Source: Hydrogenophilales bacterium 28-61-23 (GTDB taxonomy: Bacteria; Pseudomonadota; Gammaproteobacteria; Burkholderiales; Thiobacillaceae). From it: DNA of 64,000 bases. The position numbers and the translations under genes are program-made. A model generated the notes under the pieces. It worked only from the letters and a program-made list of their open reading frames with translations. It was not told the origin of the DNA and made no database searches. Numbering within the stretch: the stretch's first letter is position 1; every line of letters starts with the position of its first letter. Of this stretch, positions 32,941-45,931 are shown in pieces. The stretch spans positions 62,001 to 126,000 of the forward strand of contig NCGJ01000004.1 of assembly GCA_002281555.1 (NCBI GenBank), read 5' to 3'.

Positions 32941-34022
32941 GCCCGGTCTGCCGGGTCTGTGCGAGCGCCAAAAACGCCATCGAGCGCGCGGCGCAACTGC
33001 TGTTTCAGCATGGTGTTGGAAAAATGATCGCGATAGGTCGCGGCGGCCGCTAGCGCCAGCGGTTTCAGCCCGCCGCTGTCGATGGCCAGGCGCCGCACGG
33101 CTTCGGCCAGGCTGGCCGGATTGCCAGCCTCGACCCAGATCAGGCCGTGTGTACCGGCGGCGGCCAGGGCGGACGGATACGCGCCTGAACTGCGCGTGAG
33201 CACCGGTTTTCCACACGCCAGAGCCTGATAAACCTTGTTCGGAATCACCCGGCCGGCTTTCAACGTGGCGCCGAAAATGCCCAACAAAATATCCGCTCGG
33301 CGAATGCGCGCCGGCAGCGCGGTGTAATCCAGCCAGGCTTCAAACCGGATATTGGGCAAGCCGGCCGCGGCCGATTTACAGCGCGCCAGTTCCGGCCCGG
33401 CGCCGATCAGCGTCCAGTTCACCGGCGGCCCTTGGTATATGCGCGCAGCTTCGACGATCACCGGCGCACCCTGCAACGGAATGAAGCTGCCAAAAAACAG
33501 CACATCGAGCGCTTCATGCACGTGCTTTGAAACGGTCGGATCGGGACGGAACAGCGCCTCTTCCGCGCCGACATAGACCACGTTGACCCGGTCGCGCGCA
33601 ATGCCGAAGGTTTCGACGAAAAAACGCGCGTGTTCCTCGGTATCCGCCAACACCGCGTCGGCGCGCTCGAACAGCCGCCGTTCCCAAGCCAGCAGGCGTT
33701 GCGCGGCGGCGCTGCCGGGTTTCAGCTTGGCGCGCTCGAATACCTGTTTGTCGTAGGCGGAAATGAGTGGATCGAACAACAGCGGAATCCGCCTTGCGCG
33801 CGCCCATCGGCTGGCAGCGGCCAGGTCGCGCTGCCGGAAACAGGGCACCCAGACCAGATCGGGTTTGGCAATGCGCCGCAGCCAGGCTTCCCAATCGGCC
33901 AGGCCGCTGAAGCGTGGCTGAAAATCCACCACCCGCCAGCCCAGCTCGGCGAGCAGGCCGCGCAGGATGCGATTGCGCGAGTAATCCGCGTCGAACCGGC
34001 CCCACCACAACACCGTGCGCAT
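32937..34022 (-). CDS. GT4-like glycosyltransferase
   Basis: A 361-aa GT-B glycosyltransferase. The N-terminal half is unusual (starts MRTVLWWGRFDADYSRNR). The donor half has LDVLFFGSFIPLQGAPVI and AGRVIPNKVYQALACGKPVL, in which NK..EA-type residues are replaced by NKVYQAL. It shares one base (TGATG) with the gene before it, so it is coupled to the two GT2 genes. It is the last gene of the mgtE run. Likely envelope glycan or LPS core synthesis. Confidence 0.85.
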   Translation of the reverse strand: MRTVLWWGRFDADYSRNRILRGLLAELGWRVVDFQPRFSGLADWEAWLRRIAKPDLVWVPCFRQRDLAAASRWARARRIPLLFDPLISAYDKQVFERAKLKPGSAAAQRLLAWERRLFERADAVLADTEEHARFFVETFGIARDRVNVVYVGAEEALFRPDPTVSKHVHEALDVLFFGSFIPLQGAPVIVEAARIYQGPPVNWTLIGAGPELARCKSAAAGLPNIRFEAWLDYTALPARIRRADILLGIFGATLKAGRVIPNKVYQALACGKPVLTRSSGAYPSALAAAGTHGLIWVEAGNPASLAEAVRRLAIDSGGLKPLALAAAATYRDHFSNTMLKQQLRRALDGVFGARTDPADRA

Positions 34023-34798
34023 CAGTTTTTCCGTCTTGACAGACGCTGCCGTTCGCGCGTTTTGGCCAGCCGGATGAAACGCTGGAAGGCATACATGTAG
34101 CTGACCACGATGCCATCGACGCCGTTGACGAATTCGCGCCGCAGAATGAACTGTTTGAAGAACGCCAGTATCGGCGTCAGCAGCAGCGCCAGCAGGCCGG
34201 GATTGCGCCCGCGCGCGGCCAGCACCTCGGCCTGGGCGCTGGAATAGCTGTTGACCTTGTCGACATGGTGCGCCAGCGAGCGGAACGAGCGATGGATCAC
34301 CATGCCCTTGAGGTGGCCGATGCGACCTTCATGCACCACGACCGAGTCATGCACCAGCTCGTCCTTGAAACCGGCCATGTCCTTGCGATACAGCCGCACC
34401 GGGTGGTGGAAAGCGGTCCACGGATGGCCGCTGTCCTGAAACGGATATAGCGGCAGGATGGGTAGGGTGTAAGCGACGCAAGGGGGTGCGCGGCCGGTGA
34501 ACAGCGCGCGCATTTCCCGGCCCAGTTCGGGCGAAATCTCCTCGTCGGCGTCGAGATTGAGCAACCACAGATTGCGGCATTGCTGTTCGGCGAACACCTT
34601 TTGCGGACCGTAGCCGCGCCAGGCGTTGAACAGCACGCGCGCGCCGAGCGACTCGCTGACCGCCACGGTGTCGTCCTCGCTGCCGGAATCGATGACGATG
34701 ACTTCATCGACCCAATCGCGCACGGCGCGGATGACGATCGGAATCCGATCCGCCTCGTTCTTGGCGATGATGAAAACGGATAGGGGCAGCTTTTCCAT
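34022..34798 (-). CDS. GT2 glycosyltransferase, WaaE/LgtF-like
   Basis: A 258-aa GT-A enzyme beginning KLPLSVFIIAKNEADRI. Motifs are VIDSGSEDDT and LLNLDADEEISPEL, with the DAD metal site typical of WaaE/LgtF-type LPS core glucosyltransferases. HHPVRLYRKD and HDSVVVHEGRIG are also typical of that group. The C-terminal region has a possible membrane-associated helix (LLALLLTPILAFFKQFIL). The ATG at 34798 is favoured; a TTG at 34813 would overlap the gene before it. Coupled to the GT genes on both sides. Confidence 0.88.
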   Translation of the reverse strand: MEKLPLSVFIIAKNEADRIPIVIRAVRDWVDEVIVIDSGSEDDTVAVSESLGARVLFNAWRGYGPQKVFAEQQCRNLWLLNLDADEEISPELGREMRALFTGRAPPCVAYTLPILPLYPFQDSGHPWTAFHHPVRLYRKDMAGFKDELVHDSVVVHEGRIGHLKGMVIHRSFRSLAHHVDKVNSYSSAQAEVLAARGRNPGLLALLLTPILAFFKQFILRREFVNGVDGIVVSYMYAFQRFIRLAKTRERQRLSRRKN

Positions 34799-34809
34799 GC
34801 GACCTCGGC

Positions 34810-35766
34810 TCAAATCGAACGCTTACGCGGACATTTATCGGGCAAACCCCAGCTTTCCGGGCAACCGCGCAGCAGCCAGGCGGACTGCAACAGATAGGCG
34901 CTCGCCTTGCGTCGCACGCCCGCCGCCAGACCAACAGTCAACAGCACGCCGATGCCGGCGCTAAGCGTATTCAGCATCAGACGCAACACGCGCCAAACAG
35001 TCAGGAACGCCGCCATGCCAATAGAAAAGGCCTTGCGGTAATACAACAGGCGGGAGCGTAGCATTTCGATCTGGGCGTTGAGACGCAGCGGCCGCGTGCT
35101 CTCGCCCTTGCCGTGCAACACCTTCACCGCCGGCAGCAGCCAGACACCCCAACCCTTGCGACGCAGGCGCAAACACCACTCGGTTTCCTCGAAATAGAAG
35201 AAAAAATCCTCGTCGAAGCCGCCGGCCTGCGCCACCGCCGCCGCGCGTACCGCCATGCAGGCGCCGACCAGGGTTTCCACCTCGAACGGCGCATCGGAAG
35301 CGGGCAGCTTCGCGCGGCGTTTGCGACCGATACCGGTCTCGGAGGCGAAGCCGGGGTAAAAACCGAACGAACGTTGCGCCTGGCCATCCGGCCCGACCAG
35401 TTGCCCTGCGAGCAAACCGGCGCTGGCGTGTCCACGAAAGAAATCGGCGAATACATCCAGCGCCCCGGCCGGCAGGCGCGCATCGTTGTTGAGGATCAAC
35501 GCATATTCGCCGCTCGCCTGGCGCAGGCCCTGATTGCAGGCGCGGCCGAAACCGTTGTTGCAGCGATTGCGGATCACCGCCACATCCGGGTGGCGCGCGG
35601 CCAGGCGGTCGAGGGAATCATCCGTGCTGGCGTTATCGACCACGATCGCCTCATCGCGCGCCGGATCCCAGGCCGCCTTGAGCGCCTCGACCGCCCCCAA
35701 AAGAAGGTCGGCGCCATTGCGATGCGGAATGACGATGCTGAAACGCTTGCCGGCCCCCTCCGGCAT
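34810..35766 (-). CDS. GT2 glycosyltransferase, rhamnosyltransferase-like
   Basis: A 318-aa GT-A glycosyltransferase: FSIVIPHRNGADLL, VVDNASTDDS, NNGFGRACNQGL and ALILNNDARLPAGAL (DxD-like NDA). FFFYFEETEWCLRLRRKG is typical of WcaG/RfbN-like rhamnosyltransferases. Two C-terminal hydrophobic segments suggest membrane anchoring. Its ATG at 35766 shares a base with the mgtE stop; a GTG three bases earlier is an alternative. It forms a coupled unit with the next two glycosyltransferase genes. Confidence 0.88.
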   Translation of the reverse strand: MPEGAGKRFSIVIPHRNGADLLLGAVEALKAAWDPARDEAIVVDNASTDDSLDRLAARHPDVAVIRNRCNNGFGRACNQGLRQASGEYALILNNDARLPAGALDVFADFFRGHASAGLLAGQLVGPDGQAQRSFGFYPGFASETGIGRKRRAKLPASDAPFEVETLVGACMAVRAAAVAQAGGFDEDFFFYFEETEWCLRLRRKGWGVWLLPAVKVLHGKGESTRPLRLNAQIEMLRSRLLYYRKAFSIGMAAFLTVWRVLRLMLNTLSAGIGVLLTVGLAAGVRRKASAYLLQSAWLLRGCPESWGLPDKCPRKRSI

Positions 35767-37208
35767 CACAACAGCACCACCGTCGCCAGGCCCAGGAAGA
35801 TGAAGAAACCCATCGAATCGGTGATGAAAGTCGTCAGCACGGCCGAACCGAAGGCCGGGTCGCGGCCGGAGCGGACGATCATCGCCGGGGCGAAATAGCC
35901 GGCCATCGCGGCGACCAGCAAATTGAGCATCATCGCCGCGGCCATCACGCCGCCCAGCGGTGCGTTGCCATAGAGCAGATAGGTCACCACACCCATCACG
36001 CCGCCCCAGACCGCGCCATTAAGCAGCGCGATGCCGAGCTCCTTGGCCAGGATGCGTTTGGCGTTGTCCTTGTTGATCAGGCCCAGCGCCAGGCCGCGCA
36101 CAACCAGCGTCGAGGTCTGGTTGCCGGAGTTGCCGCCCATGCCGGCGACGATGGGCATCAGCGCGGCGAGCGCGGCGAGTCGCTCGATGCTGCCCTCGAA
36201 CGCGCCGACCACGCGCGAGGCGACCAGCGCGGTGCACAGGTTGATGGCCAGCCACAGCCAACGGTTCTTGGCGGCTTTCCAGACCGTGGTGAACAAGTCT
36301 TCGTCTTCCTGCAAACCGGCCAGTTGCAGCATGTCCTGCTCCGATTCGGACCGGATGAAGTCCAGCACCACGTCGACGGTAAGACGGCCGACCAGGCGAT
36401 TTTGCGCATCCACCACCGGCGCGGTGACCAGGTCATAGCGTTCGAACGCCTGCGCGGCATCGCTGGCCGGGTCGGAGGGGTGGAACAGCACAGGGTCGTC
36501 GGACATCACCGCCGCGATATGTGCATCCGGGTCGTGCACCAGCATACGTTTCAGCGGCAGCGTACCGGTCAGGCGGCCTTCCCGATCCACCACGAACAGC
36601 TTGTCGGTATGCGGCGGCAGCTCACCCATGAAGCGCAGGTAACGCAACGCCACTTCCAGGGTGACATCGGCGCGGATGGTGACGAAGTCGTAATCCATCA
36701 AGCCGCCGACGGAGTCCTCGTCGTAGGACAGCGAGGATTCGACCTGGGCGCGCTTGGCCTGATCCAGGGACTTCATCAGCTCCTGGACGACATCCTTCGG
36801 CAAGTCGGGCGCCAGATCGGCGATCTCGTCGGTATCCAGGCTGACGGCAGCGGCCACCAGCTCGCGGTTGTCCATCGCCGCGATGAGGGATTCGCGCACC
36901 GCGTCGGAGACTTCGAGCAGGATGTCGCCGTCGCGATCGGCCTTGACCAGATCCCAGACCAGCATCCGCTCTTCCAGCGGCAAGGTTTCCAGGATGTAGG
37001 CCACGTCGGCCGGGTGCAGCGTGTCGAGTTTTTTCGACAACTCGGCCAGATTCTGTTTATGCACCAGCGACTCGACCAGCTCGTGGCGCGGCATGGCCTG
37101 CTTGTGCACCAGCGACTCGACCAGCTTGTGCCGGGCGAGCAAGTCCATCACCTGGCGCAGGCTATCCTCGACAGGTTCGTGGGCTTGGGTTTCGTGCTGG
37201 TCGTCCAT
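35766..37208 (-). CDS. mgtE: Magnesium transporter MgtE
   Basis: A 480-aa MgtE with the usual order: N-terminal helical Mg-sensing domain, two CBS domains (about 150-270) and five C-terminal TM helices. The pore motif PIVAGMGGNSGNQ is intact, followed by VVRGLALG. It imports Mg2+ and closes when cytosolic Mg2+ is high. The N-terminal region contains an in-frame 15-residue duplication (LVESLVHKQ occurs twice). It reads into three glycosyltransferase genes with 1-nt overlaps, an unusual operon partner for MgtE. Confidence 0.95.
   Translation of the reverse strand: MDDQHETQAHEPVEDSLRQVMDLLARHKLVESLVHKQAMPRHELVESLVHKQNLAELSKKLDTLHPADVAYILETLPLEERMLVWDLVKADRDGDILLEVSDAVRESLIAAMDNRELVAAAVSLDTDEIADLAPDLPKDVVQELMKSLDQAKRAQVESSLSYDEDSVGGLMDYDFVTIRADVTLEVALRYLRFMGELPPHTDKLFVVDREGRLTGTLPLKRMLVHDPDAHIAAVMSDDPVLFHPSDPASDAAQAFERYDLVTAPVVDAQNRLVGRLTVDVVLDFIRSESEQDMLQLAGLQEDEDLFTTVWKAAKNRWLWLAINLCTALVASRVVGAFEGSIERLAALAALMPIVAGMGGNSGNQTSTLVVRGLALGLINKDNAKRILAKELGIALLNGAVWGGVMGVVTYLLYGNAPLGGVMAAAMMLNLLVAAMAGYFAPAMIVRSGRDPAFGSAVLTTFITDSMGFFIFLGLATVVLL
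37061..37130. repeat. 45-bp in-frame direct duplication inside mgtE
   Basis: The block beginning GCACCAGCGACTCGACCAGC at 37061 recurs at 37106, 45 bp later, with one difference (C to T) in the first 25 bases. It encodes LVESLVHKQ twice in the N-terminal domain. A recent tandem duplication is likely. Confidence 0.85.
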
Positions 37209-37255
37209 GGCGGGCGCGATTGTAGCTTTCCGGGAACACCCGAATCAGCGCGATA

Positions 37256-38284
37256 TCAACGCCAGACCCCGGCCGGCGGCTTGAAGCTGTCGATCACCCG
37301 AATGTAGCTGGCGCGTTCCACCGCGCCCGGGTCGGGCAGGTGTTGCTGACTCATGCTGCCCTTGAGTTGCGCCACCGACTGGTACTCGCGCTCCGACATC
37401 CAGGTTTCCATGTCGCGCAGGATTTCGCTCAGTCTGCCGGGGCCGTGCTGAAGCAGGCAGGAGGCCATATGCACCACATCTGCGCCGGCCAACAGCAGTT
37501 TCATGACTTCTTCATAGCCATGCACGCCGCCGGTCGCGGCCAGCGTCAATGGGGTACGGCCGCGCAGAATCGCGATCCAGCGCATGCGCAGCAGGGCTTC
37601 GTCCGGCGTTGAAAGATGCAGTTGATCGACCATGCGCAGCCGATCTTGCGGGCTCTGGCCGAGATCGATATCCGCTTGCATGAACCGGTTGAACAGCGCC
37701 ACGCCGCGCGCGCCGGCCTGTTCCAGTTGCGTGACGAAATGCGGCAGCGACGAGAAGAACGGCGACAACTTCATGATGATCGGCAGGTTGACCACGCCAC
37801 GCAATTCGGTCAGCAGGCTGACATAACGCGCCTCCACCGCCGCGCCGGCATGGATCGCTTCGGCGGCGACGTAATAGACGTTGAGTTCGAGCGCATCGGC
37901 GCCGGCCCGCTGCATTTCCTTGCCCAACTCGACCCAGCCAGACAGCGAAACGCCATTCAGGCTGGCGATGACCGGAATCTCCAGGCGTTGCTTGAGCAGA
38001 CGCAAATGTTCCAGGTATTGATCGAGACTGCTCTGGAACGGGCCGTGGTCGGGCAGAAAGCCATCCGCCTCGCCATGGCCGAGATCGGCATGCAGCAGAA
38101 AGCGGTCGGTCATCGCCTCTTCCGCGCGCAATTGCTCCTCAAACAGCGAATACATCACCAGCGCGCCGGCGCCGGCATCTTCCAGGCGCAACGCCGAATC
38201 GAGATCTTTCGACAGCGGCGAGGCCGAGGGCACCAGCGGATTCTTCAGCTTGAGTCCGACGTAGTCGGTAGAGAGATCAATCAT
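37256..38284 (-). CDS. Dihydroorotate dehydrogenase-like protein (NifJ-associated)
   Basis: A 342-aa TIM-barrel flavoprotein. It begins MIDLSTDYVGLKLKNPLVPS and has IPVIASLNGVSLSGW, DALELNVYY, NLPIIMKLSPF and TLAATGGVHGYEEVMKLLLAG, the FMN-binding pattern of the DHOD class. It lacks the rest of a pyrimidine operon and lies just downstream of nifJ, a conserved pairing in many bacteria where the substrate is unknown. GGAG precedes the ATG. It is separated from nifJ by a 175-bp spacer full of palindromes. Confidence 0.88.
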   Translation of the reverse strand: MIDLSTDYVGLKLKNPLVPSASPLSKDLDSALRLEDAGAGALVMYSLFEEQLRAEEAMTDRFLLHADLGHGEADGFLPDHGPFQSSLDQYLEHLRLLKQRLEIPVIASLNGVSLSGWVELGKEMQRAGADALELNVYYVAAEAIHAGAAVEARYVSLLTELRGVVNLPIIMKLSPFFSSLPHFVTQLEQAGARGVALFNRFMQADIDLGQSPQDRLRMVDQLHLSTPDEALLRMRWIAILRGRTPLTLAATGGVHGYEEVMKLLLAGADVVHMASCLLQHGPGRLSEILRDMETWMSEREYQSVAQLKGSMSQQHLPDPGAVERASYIRVIDSFKPPAGVWR

Positions 38285-38330
38285 GTCAGGCTCCTACTTA
38301 CGAAATAATCGCGTAGCGATTCTCGACGCT

Positions 38331-38459
38331 CCCCTCGCCCGCAAGCGGGAGAGGGGCTGGGGGGTGAGAAAGGGGTTTCGCGGAGCATGCTCCGCGCCTT
38401 TCGAACGGTTTCGGCATATTTGCCGAAACGCGCCCTGCAAGGGAGGGTAAACAGGCATG

Positions 38460-38470
<11 letters not shown>
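38331..38470. repeat. Cluster of four palindromes in the nifJ-DHOD-like spacer
   Basis: Four separate inverted repeats occur in 140 bp. The first is CCCCTCGCCCGC/GCGGGAGAGGGG at 38331-38356 (one mismatch, tight loop). The second is the perfect palindrome CGCGGAGCATGCTCCGCG at 38379-38396. The third is GTTTCGGCA-TATT-TGCCGAAAC at 38408-38429. The fourth is AACAGGCATG-T-CATGCCTGTT at 38450-38470, which covers the nifJ stop codon. The first resembles REP-like elements common in proteobacteria. None has a clear T-tract on the minus strand, so these look like mosaic repeats or RNA-processing/stabilising hairpins more than simple terminators. Confidence 0.75.
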
Positions 38471-42074
<3,604 letters not shown>

Positions 42075-42234
42075 TACAGGTTCTCCCGGAGACATCGTCT
42101 CGTACATTGTAGGGTGTGCCGGGCGCGCTGGTTAACGTGAATCGACGCGCTCGATAGGTTCCACATAATCCGGCCGATCTCCTCCCGTGGCCTGCTTCTT
42201 GCTAATCTGCAAGCAAACTCGCACGCCACCGACC

Positions 42235-43263
42235 ATGCCGACCCCACCCAGCCCAGACATTCTCGCCACCGCCGTCCTGATCTCGGATGCGCAGCGCATC
42301 ACCCGCTACCTCAACCCGGCGGCGGAAAATCTGTTGGGTATTTCAGCCTATCACGCACTGGGACGCCCGGTCGGTCAACTGCTGGGCGAGTGCCCCGAAT
42401 TGGTGCGCGCCCTCGATCACGCACTATCCGAGGGCGCCAGTTTCACCGAACACGATGTCGCCCTCCCCATCAACGGGCATACCCTGGTGCTTTCCGCCAC
42501 GGTTTCACCGCTCGACAATGCCGAAGGCGCGGCGGTGATCGAGCTGCATCCGGCCGCCGGCAACATGCGCATCGCGCGCGACGAACAGGTCATGGCACAG
42601 ACCCAGGCCAGTCAGCAACTGCTACGCCAACTGGCGCACGAGATTCGCAATCCGCTCGGCGGCATCCGCGGCGCCGCGCAATTGCTGGAAGCGGAACTGG
42701 ACTCCGCCGATCTGCGCGAATACACCCAGGTCATCATCCAGGAAACCAACCGGCTGCAAAGTCTACTCGACCGACTGCTGACCCCGGCGAAACGGCCTGT
42801 CATCCAGGCGATCAACATCCATGAAGTGCTGGAACGGGTGCGCAGCCTGTTGCGCGCCGAATTTCCACTACTGCAATTCCAGTGCGATTACGACGCCAGC
42901 CTGCCGGATCTGGAAGGCGACCCGGAACAACTGATCCAGGCCGTGCTCAACATCACCCGCAACGCGGCCCAGGCCATGGAAGGCGAAGGCCGTATCAGCT
43001 TCCGCACCCGGATCGCCCGGCAGGTCACGCTGGCGATGAAACTGTGGAAGCTGGCGATCCGCCTGGATGTCATCGACAACGGTCCCGGCATTCCCGACGA
43101 CATGCTCGGCCGCGTGTTTTTCCCGCTGGTGTCCGGCCGCGAAGGCGGCACCGGCCTGGGCCTGACCCTGGCGCAAAGCCTGGTGCAACGCCACGAAGGC
43201 GCGATCCATGTCGAAAGCCAGCCCGGACGCACCTGTTTTTCCATTTATTTACCGATCAAATAA
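42235..43263 (+). CDS. glnL: Nitrogen-regulation sensor kinase NtrB (GlnL)
   Basis: A 342-aa cytosolic histidine kinase: PAS domain (about 10-115), the phospho-acceptor His in RQLAHEIRNPLGGIRGAAQ, the N box NITRNAAQAM, then DNGPGIPDDM and GGTGLGLTLAQSLV. There are no TM helices, as expected for NtrB, which is controlled by PII. ntrC follows after 22 nt. The ATG at 42235 is preferred over a GTG 48 nt upstream. It is divergent from nifJ. No glnA or glnK gene is adjacent. Confidence 0.93.
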   Translation: MPTPPSPDILATAVLISDAQRITRYLNPAAENLLGISAYHALGRPVGQLLGECPELVRALDHALSEGASFTEHDVALPINGHTLVLSATVSPLDNAEGAAVIELHPAAGNMRIARDEQVMAQTQASQQLLRQLAHEIRNPLGGIRGAAQLLEAELDSADLREYTQVIIQETNRLQSLLDRLLTPAKRPVIQAINIHEVLERVRSLLRAEFPLLQFQCDYDASLPDLEGDPEQLIQAVLNITRNAAQAMEGEGRISFRTRIARQVTLAMKLWKLAIRLDVIDNGPGIPDDMLGRVFFPLVSGREGGTGLGLTLAQSLVQRHEGAIHVESQPGRTCFSIYLPIK

Positions 43264-43285
43264 GAACTCCAAGGAGTAAGCCGCT

Positions 43286-44686
43286 ATGAAACCCATCTGG
43301 ATCATCGATGACGACCGCTCCATCCGCTGGGTGTTCGAAAAAGCCCTGGCGCGCGAAAACCTGCCGCATCGCATTTTCGAAAGCGCCGAGGCGGCTCTGC
43401 GCGCGCTCGACAAGGAAACACCCGGCGCGGTGCTGTCCGACATCCGCATGCCGGGCATGAGCGGACTGGATTTCATGGAACGTCTGAAAGCCGAGCATCC
43501 GCGCCTGCCCATCATCATCATGACCGCCTATTCCGACCTGGATTCGGCCGTCTCCGCGTTCCAGGGCGGCGCTTTCGAATATCTGCCGAAACCGTTCGAC
43601 GTCAATCACGCGCTGGAATTGATCCACCGCGCCCTGGAAGAAGGCAACCGTGGCGACGAACCGCCGGGGCTCGATTCCGGCCTGGTCGGCCAGGCCATGC
43701 TCGGCCAGGCGCCGGCCATGCAGGACGTGTTCCGCGCCATCGGCCGCCTCGCGCAAAGCCACGCCACCGTGCTGATCACCGGCGAAACCGGCTCCGGCAA
43801 GGAGCTGGTCGCGCACGCGTTGCACCGGCACAGCCCGCGCCGCGACAAGCCGTTCATCGCGCTGAATACCGCGGCGATCCCGAAAGATTTGCTCGAAAGC
43901 GAGCTGTTCGGCCACGAACGTGGCGCTTTCACCGGCGCCACCGCGTCCCGGCGCGGCCGCTTCGAACAGGCCGACGGCGGCACGCTGTTCCTCGATGAAA
44001 TCGGCGACATGCCATCGGATCTGCAAACGCGACTGTTGCGCGTGCTCGCCGACGGCGAGTTCTACCGCGTCGGCGGCCATGCCCCGGTACGAGTCAACGT
44101 GCGCGTCATCGCCGCCACCCACCAGGCGCTGGAAGAGCGCGTGCGCGGCGGCCAGTTCCGGGAAGACCTGTTCCATCGCCTCAACGTCATCCGCATCAAG
44201 CTGCCCAGCTTGCGCGAGCGGCGCGAAGACATTCCCTTGCTGATCAAGCACTTCCTGAAAAAGAGCGCGCAGGATCTGGGCGTGGAAATGAAACAGGTTT
44301 CCGAAGAAGCCATGAAGGCCCTGGCCGCCCTGCCCTATCCCGGCAACGTACGGCAACTGGAAAACCTGTGCCACTGGCTCACCGTCATGGCCCCTGGCCA
44401 GGTCGTCGAACCGAAAGACCTGCCGCCGGAAGCGCTGCATGACTCCGCCAGTGCGGCGCTGGACTGGTCCGAGGCGCTGGCGCGCACCGCCCAGGCCCGT
44501 CTGGCGCGCGGCGACACCGGCATCCTCAACGACCTGACCGGCGAATTCGAACGCACGCTGATCCGCGTCGCGCTCGCCCACACCGGCGGCCGCAAGATCG
44601 AAGCCGCCAACCTGCTCGGCTGGGGCCGCAATACGTTGACGCGGAAGATTCAGGAACTGGGCATGGAGGCGAGCGGGGAGGAGTAA
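43286..44686 (+). CDS. glnG: Nitrogen-regulation response regulator NtrC (GlnG), sigma-54 activator
   Basis: A 466-aa NtrC. The receiver domain has WIIDDDRSIRWVF and the phosphorylation site in LSDIRMPGMSG. The AAA+ domain has Walker A GETGSGKE, the sigma-54 contact loop GAFTGA and LFLDEIGDMP. The C-terminal Fis-type helix-turn-helix is GGRKIEAANLLGWGRNTLTRK. It activates sigma-54 promoters when phosphorylated by NtrB under nitrogen limitation. The ribosome site AAGGAG lies before the ATG. All motifs are intact. Confidence 0.95.
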   Translation: MKPIWIIDDDRSIRWVFEKALARENLPHRIFESAEAALRALDKETPGAVLSDIRMPGMSGLDFMERLKAEHPRLPIIIMTAYSDLDSAVSAFQGGAFEYLPKPFDVNHALELIHRALEEGNRGDEPPGLDSGLVGQAMLGQAPAMQDVFRAIGRLAQSHATVLITGETGSGKELVAHALHRHSPRRDKPFIALNTAAIPKDLLESELFGHERGAFTGATASRRGRFEQADGGTLFLDEIGDMPSDLQTRLLRVLADGEFYRVGGHAPVRVNVRVIAATHQALEERVRGGQFREDLFHRLNVIRIKLPSLRERREDIPLLIKHFLKKSAQDLGVEMKQVSEEAMKALAALPYPGNVRQLENLCHWLTVMAPGQVVEPKDLPPEALHDSASAALDWSEALARTAQARLARGDTGILNDLTGEFERTLIRVALAHTGGRKIEAANLLGWGRNTLTRKIQELGMEASGEE

Positions 44687-44703
44687 AGCCGCACCGTTTT
44701 TGC

Positions 44704-45870
44704 TTACAAAGCGCCGCACCGATCTCCGCGCTCAAACCCCGGCACACCGCCATCCAGACCGCGTCCGAACGCAATCGCCTTGAACAACTCGCCCATTTCC
44801 GAGGGCTGCAACAACTTCTGCACGGCGGAGGCCGTGCGCAAGTAGTCGCGGGTCGTCGGGTCCATCCCGGCCATGAAATCGAGCAGGCCGGCATTGAGCA
44901 GATAGTTGGCCTGGCTGGTGTAACCCAGCAGATCCAGGCCGGCCTCAGTCCCGGCCCGCGCCACGGCGCTGAAATCGACATGCGCGGTCAGATCGCACAA
45001 ACCGGGCAGGTAAAACGGATCGTCCAGACTGTGGTGCCGGTAGTGCACGCGCAAAGTGCCGCTGTCGCGCTGCGGGTGGTAATACTCGGCGCGCGGGAAG
45101 CCGTAATCGAGGCACACGATGGCGCCGCGCTCCAGGCTGTGCGCCAGGCTATTGATCCAGGCCGGCGCGGCCAGATTGATTTCGGACAGATAATCCGGCC
45201 CGGGTTCGATTTCGCTGGCGGCTTGCCAGAGCGGGCCGGCGCTCAAAGGCTGGTCCCGCCAGGCGAACTCGCCATCCCGAACAATGACGCCGCGCTCGAA
45301 TATTTCGCCCTCGAGCCAGCGCACCAGATGCACCGGCATCGCATCGAGCACCTCGTTGGCCAGGATCAGGCCAGAAAATCGTTCCGGCAACCGATCCAGC
45401 CAGACCAGACGCTCGAGCAGATGCGGCGCTTCCGCCTCGAACAGGGCGCGTTGCCGTGCTTGCAGATCGGGGCTGACTTCGAGAATGCGGTATTGCGTGG
45501 GCAAAACCTGGCGGCATTCCAGTTCGCGCAGCAGATCGAGCGCCAGTCGGCCGCTGCCGGCGCCCAGTTCGAGGATGTCGCCACCGCTTTCCTGCAACAC
45601 GGCCTCGGCGCTGCGCGCCAGGGTGCGGCCGAACAACGGCGTCATTTCCGGCGCGGTGATGAAATCGCCCGCCGCGCCGAACTTGGCCGCGCCGCCCGCG
45701 TAGTAACCCAGCCCCGGCGCGTAGAGCGCCAATTCCATGTAGCGGGCGAAACTTATCCAGCCGCCGGCGCGCTCGATTTCAGCCTGGATATGGGCGCGGA
45801 CTTTCCGGCAGTGAAGCAGCGCATCCGGGTCCGGAGGCGGCAGTTTTGGCGTGGAGACTGGAGACGACAT
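44704..45870 (-). CDS. MidA/NDUFAF7-family SAM-dependent methyltransferase (DUF185)
   Basis: A 388-aa protein of the COG1565 family: ISFARYMELALYAPGLGYY near the start, then GDFITAPEMTPLFG and the SAM site ILELGAGSGRLALDLL, then ILANEVLDAMPVHLV and CLDYGFPRAEYYHPQR. The mitochondrial homologue methylates an arginine of complex I; the bacterial substrate is less clear. The ATG at 45870 is the start nearest the conserved N-terminus; longer upstream reading overlaps the divergent flavoprotein gene. It converges on ntrC. Confidence 0.92.
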   Translation of the reverse strand: MSSPVSTPKLPPPDPDALLHCRKVRAHIQAEIERAGGWISFARYMELALYAPGLGYYAGGAAKFGAAGDFITAPEMTPLFGRTLARSAEAVLQESGGDILELGAGSGRLALDLLRELECRQVLPTQYRILEVSPDLQARQRALFEAEAPHLLERLVWLDRLPERFSGLILANEVLDAMPVHLVRWLEGEIFERGVIVRDGEFAWRDQPLSAGPLWQAASEIEPGPDYLSEINLAAPAWINSLAHSLERGAIVCLDYGFPRAEYYHPQRDSGTLRVHYRHHSLDDPFYLPGLCDLTAHVDFSAVARAGTEAGLDLLGYTSQANYLLNAGLLDFMAGMDPTTRDYLRTASAVQKLLQPSEMGELFKAIAFGRGLDGGVPGFERGDRCGAL

Positions 45871-45931
45871 GGCGGCTGTGCTAGTTTCGGCGGCAGATGA
45901 TAACCGTACATAACCCAGCCCCACACCCGCC

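Noticed and set aside
43256..44719. A 487-aa minus-strand ORF opposite ntrC
   Set aside because: NtrC motifs on the plus strand are complete; the opposite frame is low-complexity.
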